A stretch of DNA of 64,000 nt, taken from a bacterium (GTDB taxonomy: Bacteria > Cyanobacteriota > Vampirovibrionia > Gastranaerophilales > Gastranaerophilaceae). Below the pieces are notes generated by a model. That model ran no database searches. It was not told the DNA's origin and was given only the letters and a program-made list of their open reading frames with translations. Positions 41,582-49,764 of this stretch are shown here, piece after piece. A program made the translations under genes and the position numbers. The stretch's first letter is position 1, and the number at the start of each line of letters is the position of its first letter. The stretch covers positions 1 to 64,000 of the forward strand of contig JAGAVG010000043.1 of NCBI GenBank assembly GCA_017942035.1, written 5' to 3'.

Positions 41582-42520
41582 TTAAAAATTTCCTCCTTTC
41601 GCAGGGTAAAAAACTTTTCTAGAGTTAGCGCCTGGACTTGCATAAGAAATTTGCTCTCCTTTGTCAACATCAACAAATCCTGTTCTATCCATGCAAGAGG
41701 AGTTCCCCGGTGGTGCAGTATACCAAAGTTCACGGCCATTTACATAAATACCGCCAGCTCCCGGGTTACCAAGGTATATATATATAAACCTTCCCGGACA
41801 AGGAGCCGTATAAGGAGTTCCAATAGTTATACCTGCATTGTAATCAAAAGTATTCCAGGATAGAATGCGTTCTTTATCTGTTTCAAAAAGCATTTCCAAT
41901 GGTTTAAATGTATTTACCGATGTAATCGCAGAAGCTGTTGAAATCAAGTTATCTCCAATTAAAACCATATCAGTCTGAATGTATTCTGAATTTGCATTAG
42001 ACTTATACATTAAGTTTTCTGCGGTATTAAGCCAAACAGTATCAGCTGTTGCTGGCTGAGTCTCAGACTCAATATATTGGGAGGCGGTTTCAAGAGTTGA
42101 ATTAGCGCATAAAAATAGATATTTTCTGGACATTGCGGAATCAAATGTTCTGGAAATATTATTTTCAAGTGTAAACACTGAGCTTTTCGGTAATCCGTTC
42201 TCGTTTTTTCCGGCAGGTACTAAAACAGTTAAGCCTGCCTTTGCAGTAATAACATTTGTCTCATAACTGATAATACCATTTGGTGCTTTTATAATACAAT
42301 TTGTTAATCCCGGAAAATCTGACAAATCATTTTTCATAAAATCAGCAGTTGCAGATGAAATATCTTCAGATACACCAACTTCCATCTCGTCTATTCTCGA
42401 GGTTAATGCGGTGTGGTTCTCATCAATAGCTGATGCCAGTGCATTAAAGTTTGCATTTACTTCTTCGGCTTTTGCTTTTGTTCCTGGAGTAAAGGCATAC
42501 GGGACAATATTTTTAGCCAT
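41582..42520 (-). CDS. Putative tail-fibre or virion-surface-like protein
   Basis: 312 aa. N-terminus MAKNIVPYAFTPGTKAKAEE with VNANFNALASAI is typical of phage tail/base-plate attachment regions, then a short coiled coil (HTALTSRIDEMEVGV). The C-terminal part is beta-rich with aromatic and Gly-Pro turns (YIYLGNPGAGGIYVNG), resembling a receptor-binding tip. It is co-transcribed with the accessory gene at 41245. No capsid, portal or lysis genes are present, so it is an orphan module, either domesticated or a prophage relic. Confidence 0.6.
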   Translation of the reverse strand: MAKNIVPYAFTPGTKAKAEEVNANFNALASAIDENHTALTSRIDEMEVGVSEDISSATADFMKNDLSDFPGLTNCIIKAPNGIISYETNVITAKAGLTVLVPAGKNENGLPKSSVFTLENNISRTFDSAMSRKYLFLCANSTLETASQYIESETQPATADTVWLNTAENLMYKSNANSEYIQTDMVLIGDNLISTASAITSVNTFKPLEMLFETDKERILSWNTFDYNAGITIGTPYTAPCPGRFIYIYLGNPGAGGIYVNGRELWYTAPPGNSSCMDRTGFVDVDKGEQISYASPGANSRKVFYPAKGGNF

Positions 42521-42602
42521 AATTAACCTTTCCGGCTAACGGCTTTGTAAAAGGGGTATAATATATTATACCATTTGTACCGCGTTTTCGTCAAGCAAGG
42601 CT

Positions 42603-43469
42603 TTATAATTCATCACCTGATATACATTTCTCATAAGAGCCTAAGAATCTGAAAAACATTGAGTTCTCTTTCACTTTTTCAATGACAGGCATGAGTTTTT
42701 TGTTTTTGTAATGCCCGTCAAAATTAACAATAAAAATATATTCGCCGAATCGATTTTTGGCCGGACGCGAGGAGATATACGACAAATTTATATCATTTTC
42801 CATAAATATATTCAGAATTTTTAATAAAGCACCCGGTTCATTTCTTGTCGAGAAAGCAAGTGAAGTTCTATCTTTGCCGGTAACATCGGTTTCAAAATCC
42901 CCTACCAAAACAAATCTTGTTTGATTTGATTTATCATCATTAATATTTTGTTTTAGAATATTCAAATTATAAACTTCCGCTGTTTTTTCACTACCTATTG
43001 CTGAATAGGTCAAATTATGACATTCAAGCATTCTGGCGGCCTCTGCCGTACTCGGAGCTTCTATAATATTAAGGTTACGCGGAAGTTCACTATCAATAAA
43101 GTTACGACACTGCGCAAGCGCCTGCGGATGAGAAATCACACCTGTTATACTGTAAAACTCAGTTGTTCTGGATAAAAGACAATGATGAATTGGCAGAACC
43201 ATTTGGGCAAGAATTTTAATATTTGGATTTGATGTCATCATCAGAGTGTCTAAACTTTCTCTGACGGTACCTTCAATGGAATTTTCGACAGGCAGGACAC
43301 CCAGAACATTCGGATTGTCGTTTACATAATCAACTACCTGCTTAATTGTTGTCAAAGGTTCCGGATAAGCGTTTATATTAAATCTGTTTACAAAATAATC
43401 TTTCGCCATCTCCGAAAAAGATGCCTGAGGCCCTAAATATACAATTCTTTGAATGTCTTTAAAATCCAT
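42603..43469 (-). CDS. pheA: Prephenate dehydratase
   Basis: Converts prephenate to phenylpyruvate in phenylalanine synthesis. The 288 aa comprise the dehydratase domain (YLGPQASFSEMA at the start, LPVENSIEGTV, the catalytic-type NQTRFVLVG block) and a C-terminal ACT domain for phenylalanine feedback (RNEPGALLKILNIF and ISSRP). No chorismate mutase domain is fused, unlike the enteric enzyme. It is divergent from the phosphohexomutase, and the start region overlaps that gene's promoter area. Confidence 0.94.
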   Translation of the reverse strand: MDFKDIQRIVYLGPQASFSEMAKDYFVNRFNINAYPEPLTTIKQVVDYVNDNPNVLGVLPVENSIEGTVRESLDTLMMTSNPNIKILAQMVLPIHHCLLSRTTEFYSITGVISHPQALAQCRNFIDSELPRNLNIIEAPSTAEAARMLECHNLTYSAIGSEKTAEVYNLNILKQNINDDKSNQTRFVLVGDFETDVTGKDRTSLAFSTRNEPGALLKILNIFMENDINLSYISSRPAKNRFGEYIFIVNFDGHYKNKKLMPVIEKVKENSMFFRFLGSYEKCISGDEL

Positions 43470-43534
43470 TATTTACATCCTTTTTTATTTCTTGTATGCT
43501 TATTATAGCAACAGATGTAGAGAAGGGCAAATTT

Positions 43535-44908
43535 ATGGAAAATATTAAGTTTGGAACAGATGGCTGGAGAGCGGTTGTAGGAAAAGATTTTAACAGCGAA
43601 AACGTTGGAAAAGTTTCTAATGCAATAGGTAAGTATGTTTTAGATAATTTTGGATTAAATAAAAAAATCATAATCGGTTATGACCCTAGAAATATGGCAA
43701 AAGAATTTGCTCTTGAAACAGCCGAAATTTTAAAAGATTTTGGGTTTAATATTTTATTTTCAGAACGAATAGTTCCGACACCTGTGCTTGCGTATAATGC
43801 GAAACATTTGAATGCTTGTGCGGTAATGTTTACGGCATCTCATAACCCACCTGAGTATCTGGGAATAAAATTCATTCCGGATTATGCCGGCCCTGCAACA
43901 AGTGAGATTACTGATGAACTTATGAAAAACCTCGATTTCAAATTATCCGGCAAAAATAATGGAACAATAACTCAATATGATTTTTCAAAAGATTACTATG
44001 AACACATCGAAAAATTAATCGATTTCGAAAAAATCAAAACCATTAAAGAAACAATTATTTTTGATGGCCTTTACTCAGCCACAATCGGGTATTTTGACAC
44101 ACTGTTAAAAAATCACGGCATTGAATTTGACAGTATTAATATGTATCACGATACAAATTTCGGGGGCGGAATGCCAGAACCTAAGCCTAAATACATGAAA
44201 GATTTGATTGAAAAAATCAAAAGTAACGTTTCACCTTCCATCGGTTTTGCAAACGACGGCGACGGCGATCGTTTCGGAGTGATAAACGAAAACGGGGAAT
44301 ACGTTTCTCCAAACGAAATAATTTCAATTCTTTTATGCCATCTCAAAAAAAATAAAAATATTAATGGGCCGCTTGTAAAAACTGTCGGTGCAAGTCTATT
44401 GCTAAATAAAATCGCCGAAAAATTCGACGTTGAAGTGATTGAAACCGCTGTCGGATTTAAACATGTCGGAGAAGCAATGCGAAAATTTAATCCGATAATC
44501 GGCGGCGAAGAATCCGGCGGGTTGAGTATTCAAGGGCACATTCCGGAAAAAGACGGAATTCTTGCAAATCTTTTGATTTTGGAAGTTATGGCTTATGAAA
44601 ACAAATCTCTCGTTGAGCTTCAAAAAGACTTATATTCTATGGCCGGATGCAAATTTTTCACGGACAGAATTGACAAAAAGCTCGACAATTTCGATGAAGT
44701 AAAGCCTATCCTTGAAACATTTAAAAACAAGCAAGCTATCGGTGAATTTAAAGTCAAAAAGATAGACACAAAAGACGGGGTAAAACTCTATTTTGATGAT
44801 GATACAAGCTGGATTTTGGTACGTCCGAGCGGAACAGAACCGCTTTTGAGAATATATTTTGAAAGCGACAGCATAGATAAAATTGAAGAATTGAAAAACG
44901 CGATATAA
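43535..44908 (+). CDS. Phosphoglucomutase/phosphomannomutase family protein
   Basis: Interconverts hexose 1- and 6-phosphates. The 457-aa protein has KFGTDGWRAVVGKDF at the start, the phosphoserine loop TASHNPPEY, the metal loop GFANDGDGDRFGV, the sugar loop GGEESGGLS and the phosphate site VRPSGTEPLLRIY. Start ATG 43535 follows AGAAGGGCAAATTT. In context it could feed glucose-1-phosphate to glycogen synthesis; glucose versus mannose specificity cannot be told. Confidence 0.93.
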   Translation: MENIKFGTDGWRAVVGKDFNSENVGKVSNAIGKYVLDNFGLNKKIIIGYDPRNMAKEFALETAEILKDFGFNILFSERIVPTPVLAYNAKHLNACAVMFTASHNPPEYLGIKFIPDYAGPATSEITDELMKNLDFKLSGKNNGTITQYDFSKDYYEHIEKLIDFEKIKTIKETIIFDGLYSATIGYFDTLLKNHGIEFDSINMYHDTNFGGGMPEPKPKYMKDLIEKIKSNVSPSIGFANDGDGDRFGVINENGEYVSPNEIISILLCHLKKNKNINGPLVKTVGASLLLNKIAEKFDVEVIETAVGFKHVGEAMRKFNPIIGGEESGGLSIQGHIPEKDGILANLLILEVMAYENKSLVELQKDLYSMAGCKFFTDRIDKKLDNFDEVKPILETFKNKQAIGEFKVKKIDTKDGVKLYFDDDTSWILVRPSGTEPLLRIYFESDSIDKIEELKNAI

Positions 44909-44913
44909 TATTA

Positions 44914-44987
44914 CATCATTGCGCCCCTCGCAATGACAAAACGCCACTTACCCTCACTCTTTGTGAGAGGGCAGGGGTGAGGGGTTC
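44914..44987. repeat. Composite intergenic repeats
   Basis: CATTGCGCCCCTCGCAATG hairpin-type unit (44914-44937) followed by CCCTCACTC...GAGGGCAGGGGTGAGGGG (44950-44987). A degenerate GGTAGACTTTAGG unit lies near 45058. No gene in the 246-bp gap 44909-45154. Confidence 0.7.
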
Positions 44988-45154
44988 ATTTTTAACGAGA
45001 TTGTCACGCTCACTTCAATTGCTTGCAATAACTATATCAGCTTGCCTTCCTGATCTACGGTAGACTTTAGGCAACCAACTATTAAAATGTTTATATTTCG
45101 CAATAAATACGCAATTTTAAAGACAAAATTGCATTGTAATATATAGGAGAAAAT

Positions 45155-45841
45155 ATGCAAATATCAAAATTAGGGACAAAAGTTGCTCATGCTATCTTAA
45201 AAAGCAATAACGCTTCACTTGCAAAGGCAAATACAAAACCTCTGTTTTGTGAAGAATACTGGGCTTTTGCAAAAAATAATCGCTTCATCAGAAACCGCAA
45301 TAAAACATCTGTTGAGTTTCACGGAGAGTTGAATTCAATCAATCACCATTTTTACGAAAGTCCGCATCCCGAACACATGGATATGCCGACTATGAACTCG
45401 CAATTAACACCTCGAGAAATAATTTCTCAGACTGATTTTGAATTTAAGGAGCTTAAACCAACGGAAAAAGCTGTAACTGCATTCCGGGCCATTGGCGAAA
45501 AACCAACTTTTTTCTCAACATATAATCTCTATAAAAAAGCCTCTCAGGTAAAAGCGGGAGAGACATTCCAATTGAGGGGATATTCATATTTTACTTCCGA
45601 TAAAAACTATGCGAACATTTATCTGACAAATAATAAAGGAATACTTTATGAGATAGAATTTCCGGCAAATTCTCGGATATCCAGAACCGGTATATTTGGC
45701 TCAAAAGACGAAATCACAACCCCGCGGGGTGCCGAATTTTTATGCACGGGTACAGAACATATTAAAAACGCAGATGCAGATTATATTTTAGTAAAAGGAC
45801 GTTACATTCAACCAAAAGACTTTCTTAATAGACAAACATAA
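45155..45841 (+). CDS. Possible ADP-ribosyltransferase-fold protein
   Basis: 228 aa, no signal peptide. The C-terminal half follows the R-S-E layout of mono-ADP-ribosyltransferases: AFRAIG (Arg111), VKAGETFQLRGYSYFTSD (FTS at 146-148 where STS is expected), a strand GILYEIEFP, and TPRGAEFLCTG with Glu194. The first acidic residue of the usual ExE is not evident. The N-terminal ~60 residues carry a SVEFHG motif similar to other window proteins. GGAGAAAAT precedes the ATG. Single gene between repeats and a converging operon. Could be a host-directed or antibacterial effector; the call is moderate. Confidence 0.5.
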   Translation: MQISKLGTKVAHAILKSNNASLAKANTKPLFCEEYWAFAKNNRFIRNRNKTSVEFHGELNSINHHFYESPHPEHMDMPTMNSQLTPREIISQTDFEFKELKPTEKAVTAFRAIGEKPTFFSTYNLYKKASQVKAGETFQLRGYSYFTSDKNYANIYLTNNKGILYEIEFPANSRISRTGIFGSKDEITTPRGAEFLCTGTEHIKNADADYILVKGRYIQPKDFLNRQT

Positions 45842-45921
45842 ATATTTTAGTGAGTAAGCATTTACGTCATTAAGAGAAAGAATTTTATGAGCTTGCGGAA
45901 TAAATCCGCGAAATAAATGAA

Positions 45922-45946
45922 GGGGCGGGATGATTTCATCCCGCCC
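45922..45946. terminator. GC-rich hairpin between converging genes
   Basis: GGGCGGGATGA-TT-TCATCCCGCCC, perfect 11-bp stem. T tracts are weak on both sides, so termination efficiency is uncertain. Confidence 0.55.
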
Positions 45947-45953
45947 ATAAAAA

Positions 45954-46469
45954 CTATCCTAAAATAATTTTATCAAAGAATTTTTTCAGCAGACTGCGTT
46001 TGTTTTTAGCAAGCTGGCTTTCTTGATCGGCCTTTAACAATTCTGCTCCAACAGTTGAATACATATATTGTAAAACAGCGTCACGTCTGTCTTCTTCTGT
46101 TTTGTATTCAGCTCTTATCGCATCAAGTTCCGCAAAATCAAGAAATTTCCCGCCGCAGCTGTAACATTCATCAATTTCAATTTTGCCGTTCATTGCGGTC
46201 TTATTTTTAACCATTTTAGCCCCGCATGCCGGGCATGTGCGAGGAAGAGAACTGTCAACTGGTTTAAAAGTTTTGTCTTTAAGAACTTTTGCAATTTCAT
46301 CTATATTTTCATGTTCTTCATCAAAATACTTAAATTCTCTGTTGTCGAAAAATATTCCGCCGCACCCTTCCGTGCAAACATCCACACTAAACCCTTCTTG
46401 CGGAAAGTATACCTTTGTCATAACACTTTGACAGGCTGGACATTTTAGTTCTTGTAAGCTATCAGCCAT
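45954..46469 (-). CDS. Double zinc-ribbon (TFIIB-type zinc finger) protein
   Basis: 171 aa with two TFIIB-like zinc ribbons: CPACQSVM...CTEGCGGIFFD at about residues 10-45 and CPACGAKM...CYSCGGKFLD at about 80-115, then a basic helical tail. Such proteins are widespread but functionally uncharacterised. The start is ATG 46469, with AGGTG ahead; GTG 46478 lies right after the minE stop. Last gene of mlaE-minC-minD-minE-zinc finger, so it may be linked to division or envelope upkeep. Confidence 0.8.
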   Translation of the reverse strand: MADSLQELKCPACQSVMTKVYFPQEGFSVDVCTEGCGGIFFDNREFKYFDEEHENIDEIAKVLKDKTFKPVDSSLPRTCPACGAKMVKNKTAMNGKIEIDECYSCGGKFLDFAELDAIRAEYKTEEDRRDAVLQYMYSTVGAELLKADQESQLAKNKRSLLKKFFDKIILG

Positions 46470-46478
46470 AATTTTCAC

Positions 46479-46964
46479 CTATTCCTTCTCTTGAACATCT
46501 TCTGATTCTTGAGACTCTTCAAGTTCGCATTCGCAGACTTCCTCTTCTGTTTCTACAGTTTCGTCATCAGAGTCATTTTCATCGTTTTCAGTATCAGAAA
46601 TTTCATCTTCATTTTCTTCTTCTGAAGATTCTTCTTCTGTTTCTGCGGCTTTTTCTTCTGCCTCGGCAATTTCATCTTCGTCTTTTGCTCTGATTACAGG
46701 AATCGAAAGCGCCAGAGCCATCTGATCACCATCCTGCTCAAGATTAAGTTCAAGAGCATCTTTATCCATTTCCAGATATTTAGAAAGCAAATCAATCAGT
46801 TCACTGCGCATTCTCTGCATAATTTCAGGAGTAAGATTTGTTCTATCCTGCATCAAAACAACTCTCAAACGGTTGCAGGCAACATCTTTTGCGCTTTCTT
46901 CTGTTTCTACTTTGCGGAAAAATCCGACAACTTTATTGTACAAATTTGTAAAAATATCAGCCAT
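46479..46964 (-). CDS. minE: Cell-division topological specificity factor MinE, with acidic tail
   Basis: Stimulates MinD ATPase and confines MinCD to the poles. Residues 1-95 are the MinE core: amphipathic N-terminal helix (FTNLYNKVVGFF), the anti-MinCD region AKDVACNRLRVVLMQDR, then the dimer strand LEMDKDALELNLEQDGDQMALALSIPV. Residues ~96-161 are an added low-complexity tail of almost only Glu, Asp, Ser and Thr. Usual MinE is 80-100 aa. It lies 1 bp after minD. Confidence 0.9.
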   Translation of the reverse strand: MADIFTNLYNKVVGFFRKVETEESAKDVACNRLRVVLMQDRTNLTPEIMQRMRSELIDLLSKYLEMDKDALELNLEQDGDQMALALSIPVIRAKDEDEIAEAEEKAAETEEESSEEENEDEISDTENDENDSDDETVETEEEVCECELEESQESEDVQEKE

Positions 46965-46965
46965 C

Positions 46966-47781
46966 TTACTTCTCCTTTCCTACTAAATTCGAAAAGAATT
47001 TTTTAACTTTAGCAACAACACTTGTTTCTTCTTCAAGATTTAAGAAAGGAACATCTTCGCCGATAATTCTTCTTGCAACATTGTTGTAAGCTTTTCCGGC
47101 AAGTGATTTTTCATCATTAACAATAGGTTCACCTTTGTTTGTTGATGTAATAATTCCCGTATCCTCCGGAATTATACCGATTAAATCTGCTGAAAGAATT
47201 TCCACAACATCATCCACACTCATCATATCGTTTGATTTTATCAAATTTGGACGAACTCTGTTCAACAAAAGATGGTAGCTTTTTATTTCTTCTTTAGCTT
47301 CCAAAAGTCCGATAATTCTATCAGCATCTCTTACTGCTGACATTTCAGGAGTTGTAACAACAATTGCTTCGCTAGCTCCGGCAACTGCATTTTGGAAACC
47401 TTGTTCTATACCGGCCGGACAATCCACGAGGATAAAATCGAAATCTTCTTGAAGTTTTTCGCAAATTTCTTTCAATTGTTCCTCTGTTACGGCTGTTTTA
47501 TCTCTTGTTTGAGCTGCAGCAAGAAGGCACAAATTAGGATTTCTCTTATCTTTTACAAGAGCCTGTTTTAATTTGCATCTTTCTTCAACAACGTCCACGA
47601 TTGTATAAACAATTCTGTTTTCCAATCCTAACAACAAATCCAGATTTCTCAAACCTAAATCTGTATCTATCATAACAACTTTTTTGCCGGCTTTAGCCAG
47701 AGCAGTACCGATATTGGCATTAGTGGTAGTTTTACCTACCCCTCCTTTTCCGGAAGTAATTACTATTACTCGACCAATCAT
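46966..47781 (-). CDS. minD: Septum-site-determining ATPase MinD
   Basis: Membrane-cycling ATPase that recruits MinC. The 271 aa have the deviant Walker A GKGGVGKTTTNANIG at the start, MIDTDLGLRNLDLLLGLEN, FILVDCPAGIEQGF and a C-terminal amphipathic targeting region VAKVKKFFSNLVG. Central gene of the minC-minD-minE order, 42 bp after minC. Confidence 0.96.
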   Translation of the reverse strand: MIGRVIVITSGKGGVGKTTTNANIGTALAKAGKKVVMIDTDLGLRNLDLLLGLENRIVYTIVDVVEERCKLKQALVKDKRNPNLCLLAAAQTRDKTAVTEEQLKEICEKLQEDFDFILVDCPAGIEQGFQNAVAGASEAIVVTTPEMSAVRDADRIIGLLEAKEEIKSYHLLLNRVRPNLIKSNDMMSVDDVVEILSADLIGIIPEDTGIITSTNKGEPIVNDEKSLAGKAYNNVARRIIGEDVPFLNLEEETSVVAKVKKFFSNLVGKEK

Positions 47782-47823
47782 TCTTTCTCCTTTATATTAA
47801 CTATTCTTTTTATAATTTAGTAA

Positions 47824-48750
47824 CTATGATTCATGAATTTTATGAATAATGATATTTCCTCTTCTCACACAGGCTTCTTCCGGTGTATAAGAATCAGATT
47901 TCTGAACGTACGGAATATTTATTGAATCCGGACGTCTTGCGAAAATATCAGCAATACGCAGTTGGATAGCGTTCATTTTTAATGCTCTGATTCTTGCATA
48001 AGAGTTTCCGTCTGAGCCTGCATGAGCTATTCCGCCTAAAATTCCCCAAACTGTAATATCACCTTTCGCGATAATTTCAGAGCCCGGATTTACGTCACCT
48101 ACTACAACAATATTACCGTCAGAAGATATGCTCTGTCCCGAACGTAATGTTCTTTGAATATATAATGTCGGGAGCATTTCAGTTTCTTTTAGATGAGCCT
48201 TAATTTCTTCTGTATCTTCCCAATCTTCAACATATTGAATTTTAGCTGATACCATTACAGATTCATCATCTTCTTTTTTATCAGATTGCGGCATTGGATT
48301 ATTTTCTTGCGGCAAGTCAGATATTTCAGTATTTTCAATGGATTTAACTTCACTATCCTGATTATTCGGAGTTTCACCATTAAAAATCTTATCCAGAGCG
48401 GCCTGCAATTCTTTATTAACTTCTTCATTTTCATCTTCATCGTTATTTGTGAATTCAAGCGGCTGGATTTTATTTTCGATATTTTTAACCTCTAAATCCA
48501 ATTCAAGAGCGGATTCCATAGTGATTTTAGATTCGGTAGTGATACATTTGAGATTTGCCCCCATAGATTCTACCATAGCTTTTATGCTAATTAATTGAGT
48601 CTTTGTTAAATCAGCGTTTCCGAATTTTACGCAGACATCTTTACCTTTAGCCTCAGGCAAATCCAGAACTGCGCTGAGTTCATAGATAATTTCTGAAGTT
48701 TTTCTTGCATGAGTTACATCAACAATAAACCCGTTTTCCACAAATCCCAT
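47824..48750 (-). CDS. minC: Septum-site-determining protein MinC
   Basis: FtsZ-assembly inhibitor. The 308-aa protein has an N-terminal domain (about 1-105), an acidic, low-complexity linker (about 106-185, longer than usual) and the C-terminal beta-helix that binds MinD: TLRSGQSISSDGNIVVVGDV, WGILGGIAHAGSDG and ARIRALKMNAIQLRIAD. ATG 48750 follows TTAGGAAGGAAATTTATT. Between mlaE and minD. Confidence 0.92.
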   Translation of the reverse strand: MGFVENGFIVDVTHARKTSEIIYELSAVLDLPEAKGKDVCVKFGNADLTKTQLISIKAMVESMGANLKCITTESKITMESALELDLEVKNIENKIQPLEFTNNDEDENEEVNKELQAALDKIFNGETPNNQDSEVKSIENTEISDLPQENNPMPQSDKKEDDESVMVSAKIQYVEDWEDTEEIKAHLKETEMLPTLYIQRTLRSGQSISSDGNIVVVGDVNPGSEIIAKGDITVWGILGGIAHAGSDGNSYARIRALKMNAIQLRIADIFARRPDSINIPYVQKSDSYTPEEACVRRGNIIIHKIHES

Positions 48751-48832
48751 AATAAATTTCCTTCCTAAATATTATTATATTACATGACGATAACTAAAAC
48801 AAAAATTTACTGCAATAAATTATTTAGTTTCA

Positions 48833-49567
48833 TTACGCAATATAATATATAAAGTTAATAATAAAATCTGCAACGAGCATATAAATAGTTGATAGAATTG
48901 CGGCCCGCGTTGTTGAAATTCCAACTTCTTTTGCACCGCCTTTTGTCTGATAACCTTGAGTTGCGCAGACGAGAGCAATCAGAGCGCCAAAAACGGAAGC
49001 CTTCAAAAGGCTTATATAAATATCTCTTGTCGCAATCCATAACCAAACTGAATTTAAGTATCTTGCCGGATGAAGGTTTATTGTTCCCTGTGCAACGAAC
49101 ATTCCGCCTGCGATACCTATAAATTCAGCGAGAAGAACCACCATAGGAACTGTAATAGCAGATGCAATGATTTTCGGAGCAAAATAATATCCGACCGGAT
49201 CAACCTTCAAAGTTTTAATCGCGTCGACCTGAGAAGTTACCTGCATATTAGCAATCTCTGCCGAAATTGCTGTACCGGCTCTTGCCCCTATTGCAAGAGC
49301 GACAAATCCGGGTGCAATTTCTCTAATCATAATAATCGCAATGGTTCCGCCTATATAAGTATCCGCTCCAGACATTAGAAATTGTTTAGCAACCTGAATT
49401 GTAATAACAACAGCCGAAATGAAAGCTATAATCAATGAAATAGGCAGGGAATCGTAACTGATTGATGCAGCTTGGTTAATCACCGCCGAGAACTTCAATT
49501 GCCCTTCAAGCACATATTTTATTGATTTTATTAAATTTTGAACGCATAACCCGAAAAATTTTATCAT
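48833..49567 (-). CDS. mlaE: MlaE-family lipid ABC transporter permease
   Basis: Inner-membrane permease of the Mla/TGD-type lipid transport ABC system. The 244-aa protein has about five hydrophobic helices and the family block GARAGTAISAEIANMQVTSQVDA, in which the Glu loop contacts the ATPase. Cyanobacterial and plastid TGD1 homologues are of this type. Neither MlaF ATPase nor MlaD substrate-binding protein is next to it; minC follows 82 bp downstream. Confidence 0.92.
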   Translation of the reverse strand: MIKFFGLCVQNLIKSIKYVLEGQLKFSAVINQAASISYDSLPISLIIAFISAVVITIQVAKQFLMSGADTYIGGTIAIIMIREIAPGFVALAIGARAGTAISAEIANMQVTSQVDAIKTLKVDPVGYYFAPKIIASAITVPMVVLLAEFIGIAGGMFVAQGTINLHPARYLNSVWLWIATRDIYISLLKASVFGALIALVCATQGYQTKGGAKEVGISTTRAAILSTIYMLVADFIINFIYYIA

Positions 49568-49662
49568 AAATTTATACCCAAGTTAATAATAACACAAAAT
49601 CAATAAGGTGAGAATGCCTTGTCCCCAAAAATGCGTCCACACTTTTGTGGACTTGACGAAAA

Positions 49663-49690
49663 TGGCAATTCAATGTTCTAATAGTATAAT
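49663..49690 (+). promoter_or_regulatory. Promoter region of the toxin/immunity candidate with upstream hairpin
   Basis: TATAAT at 49685-49690 with weak -35 TGGCAA (49663-49668). A perfect inverted repeat GTCCACA-CTTT-TGTGGAC lies just upstream (49635-49652) and could be an operator. Confidence 0.45.
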
Positions 49691-49764
49691 GCACTACTCA
49701 AATATTACAAGCATAGCACTAACAATTAAGTTTTATTAAATTTAACTAGAAAGGAAAATTAAAA

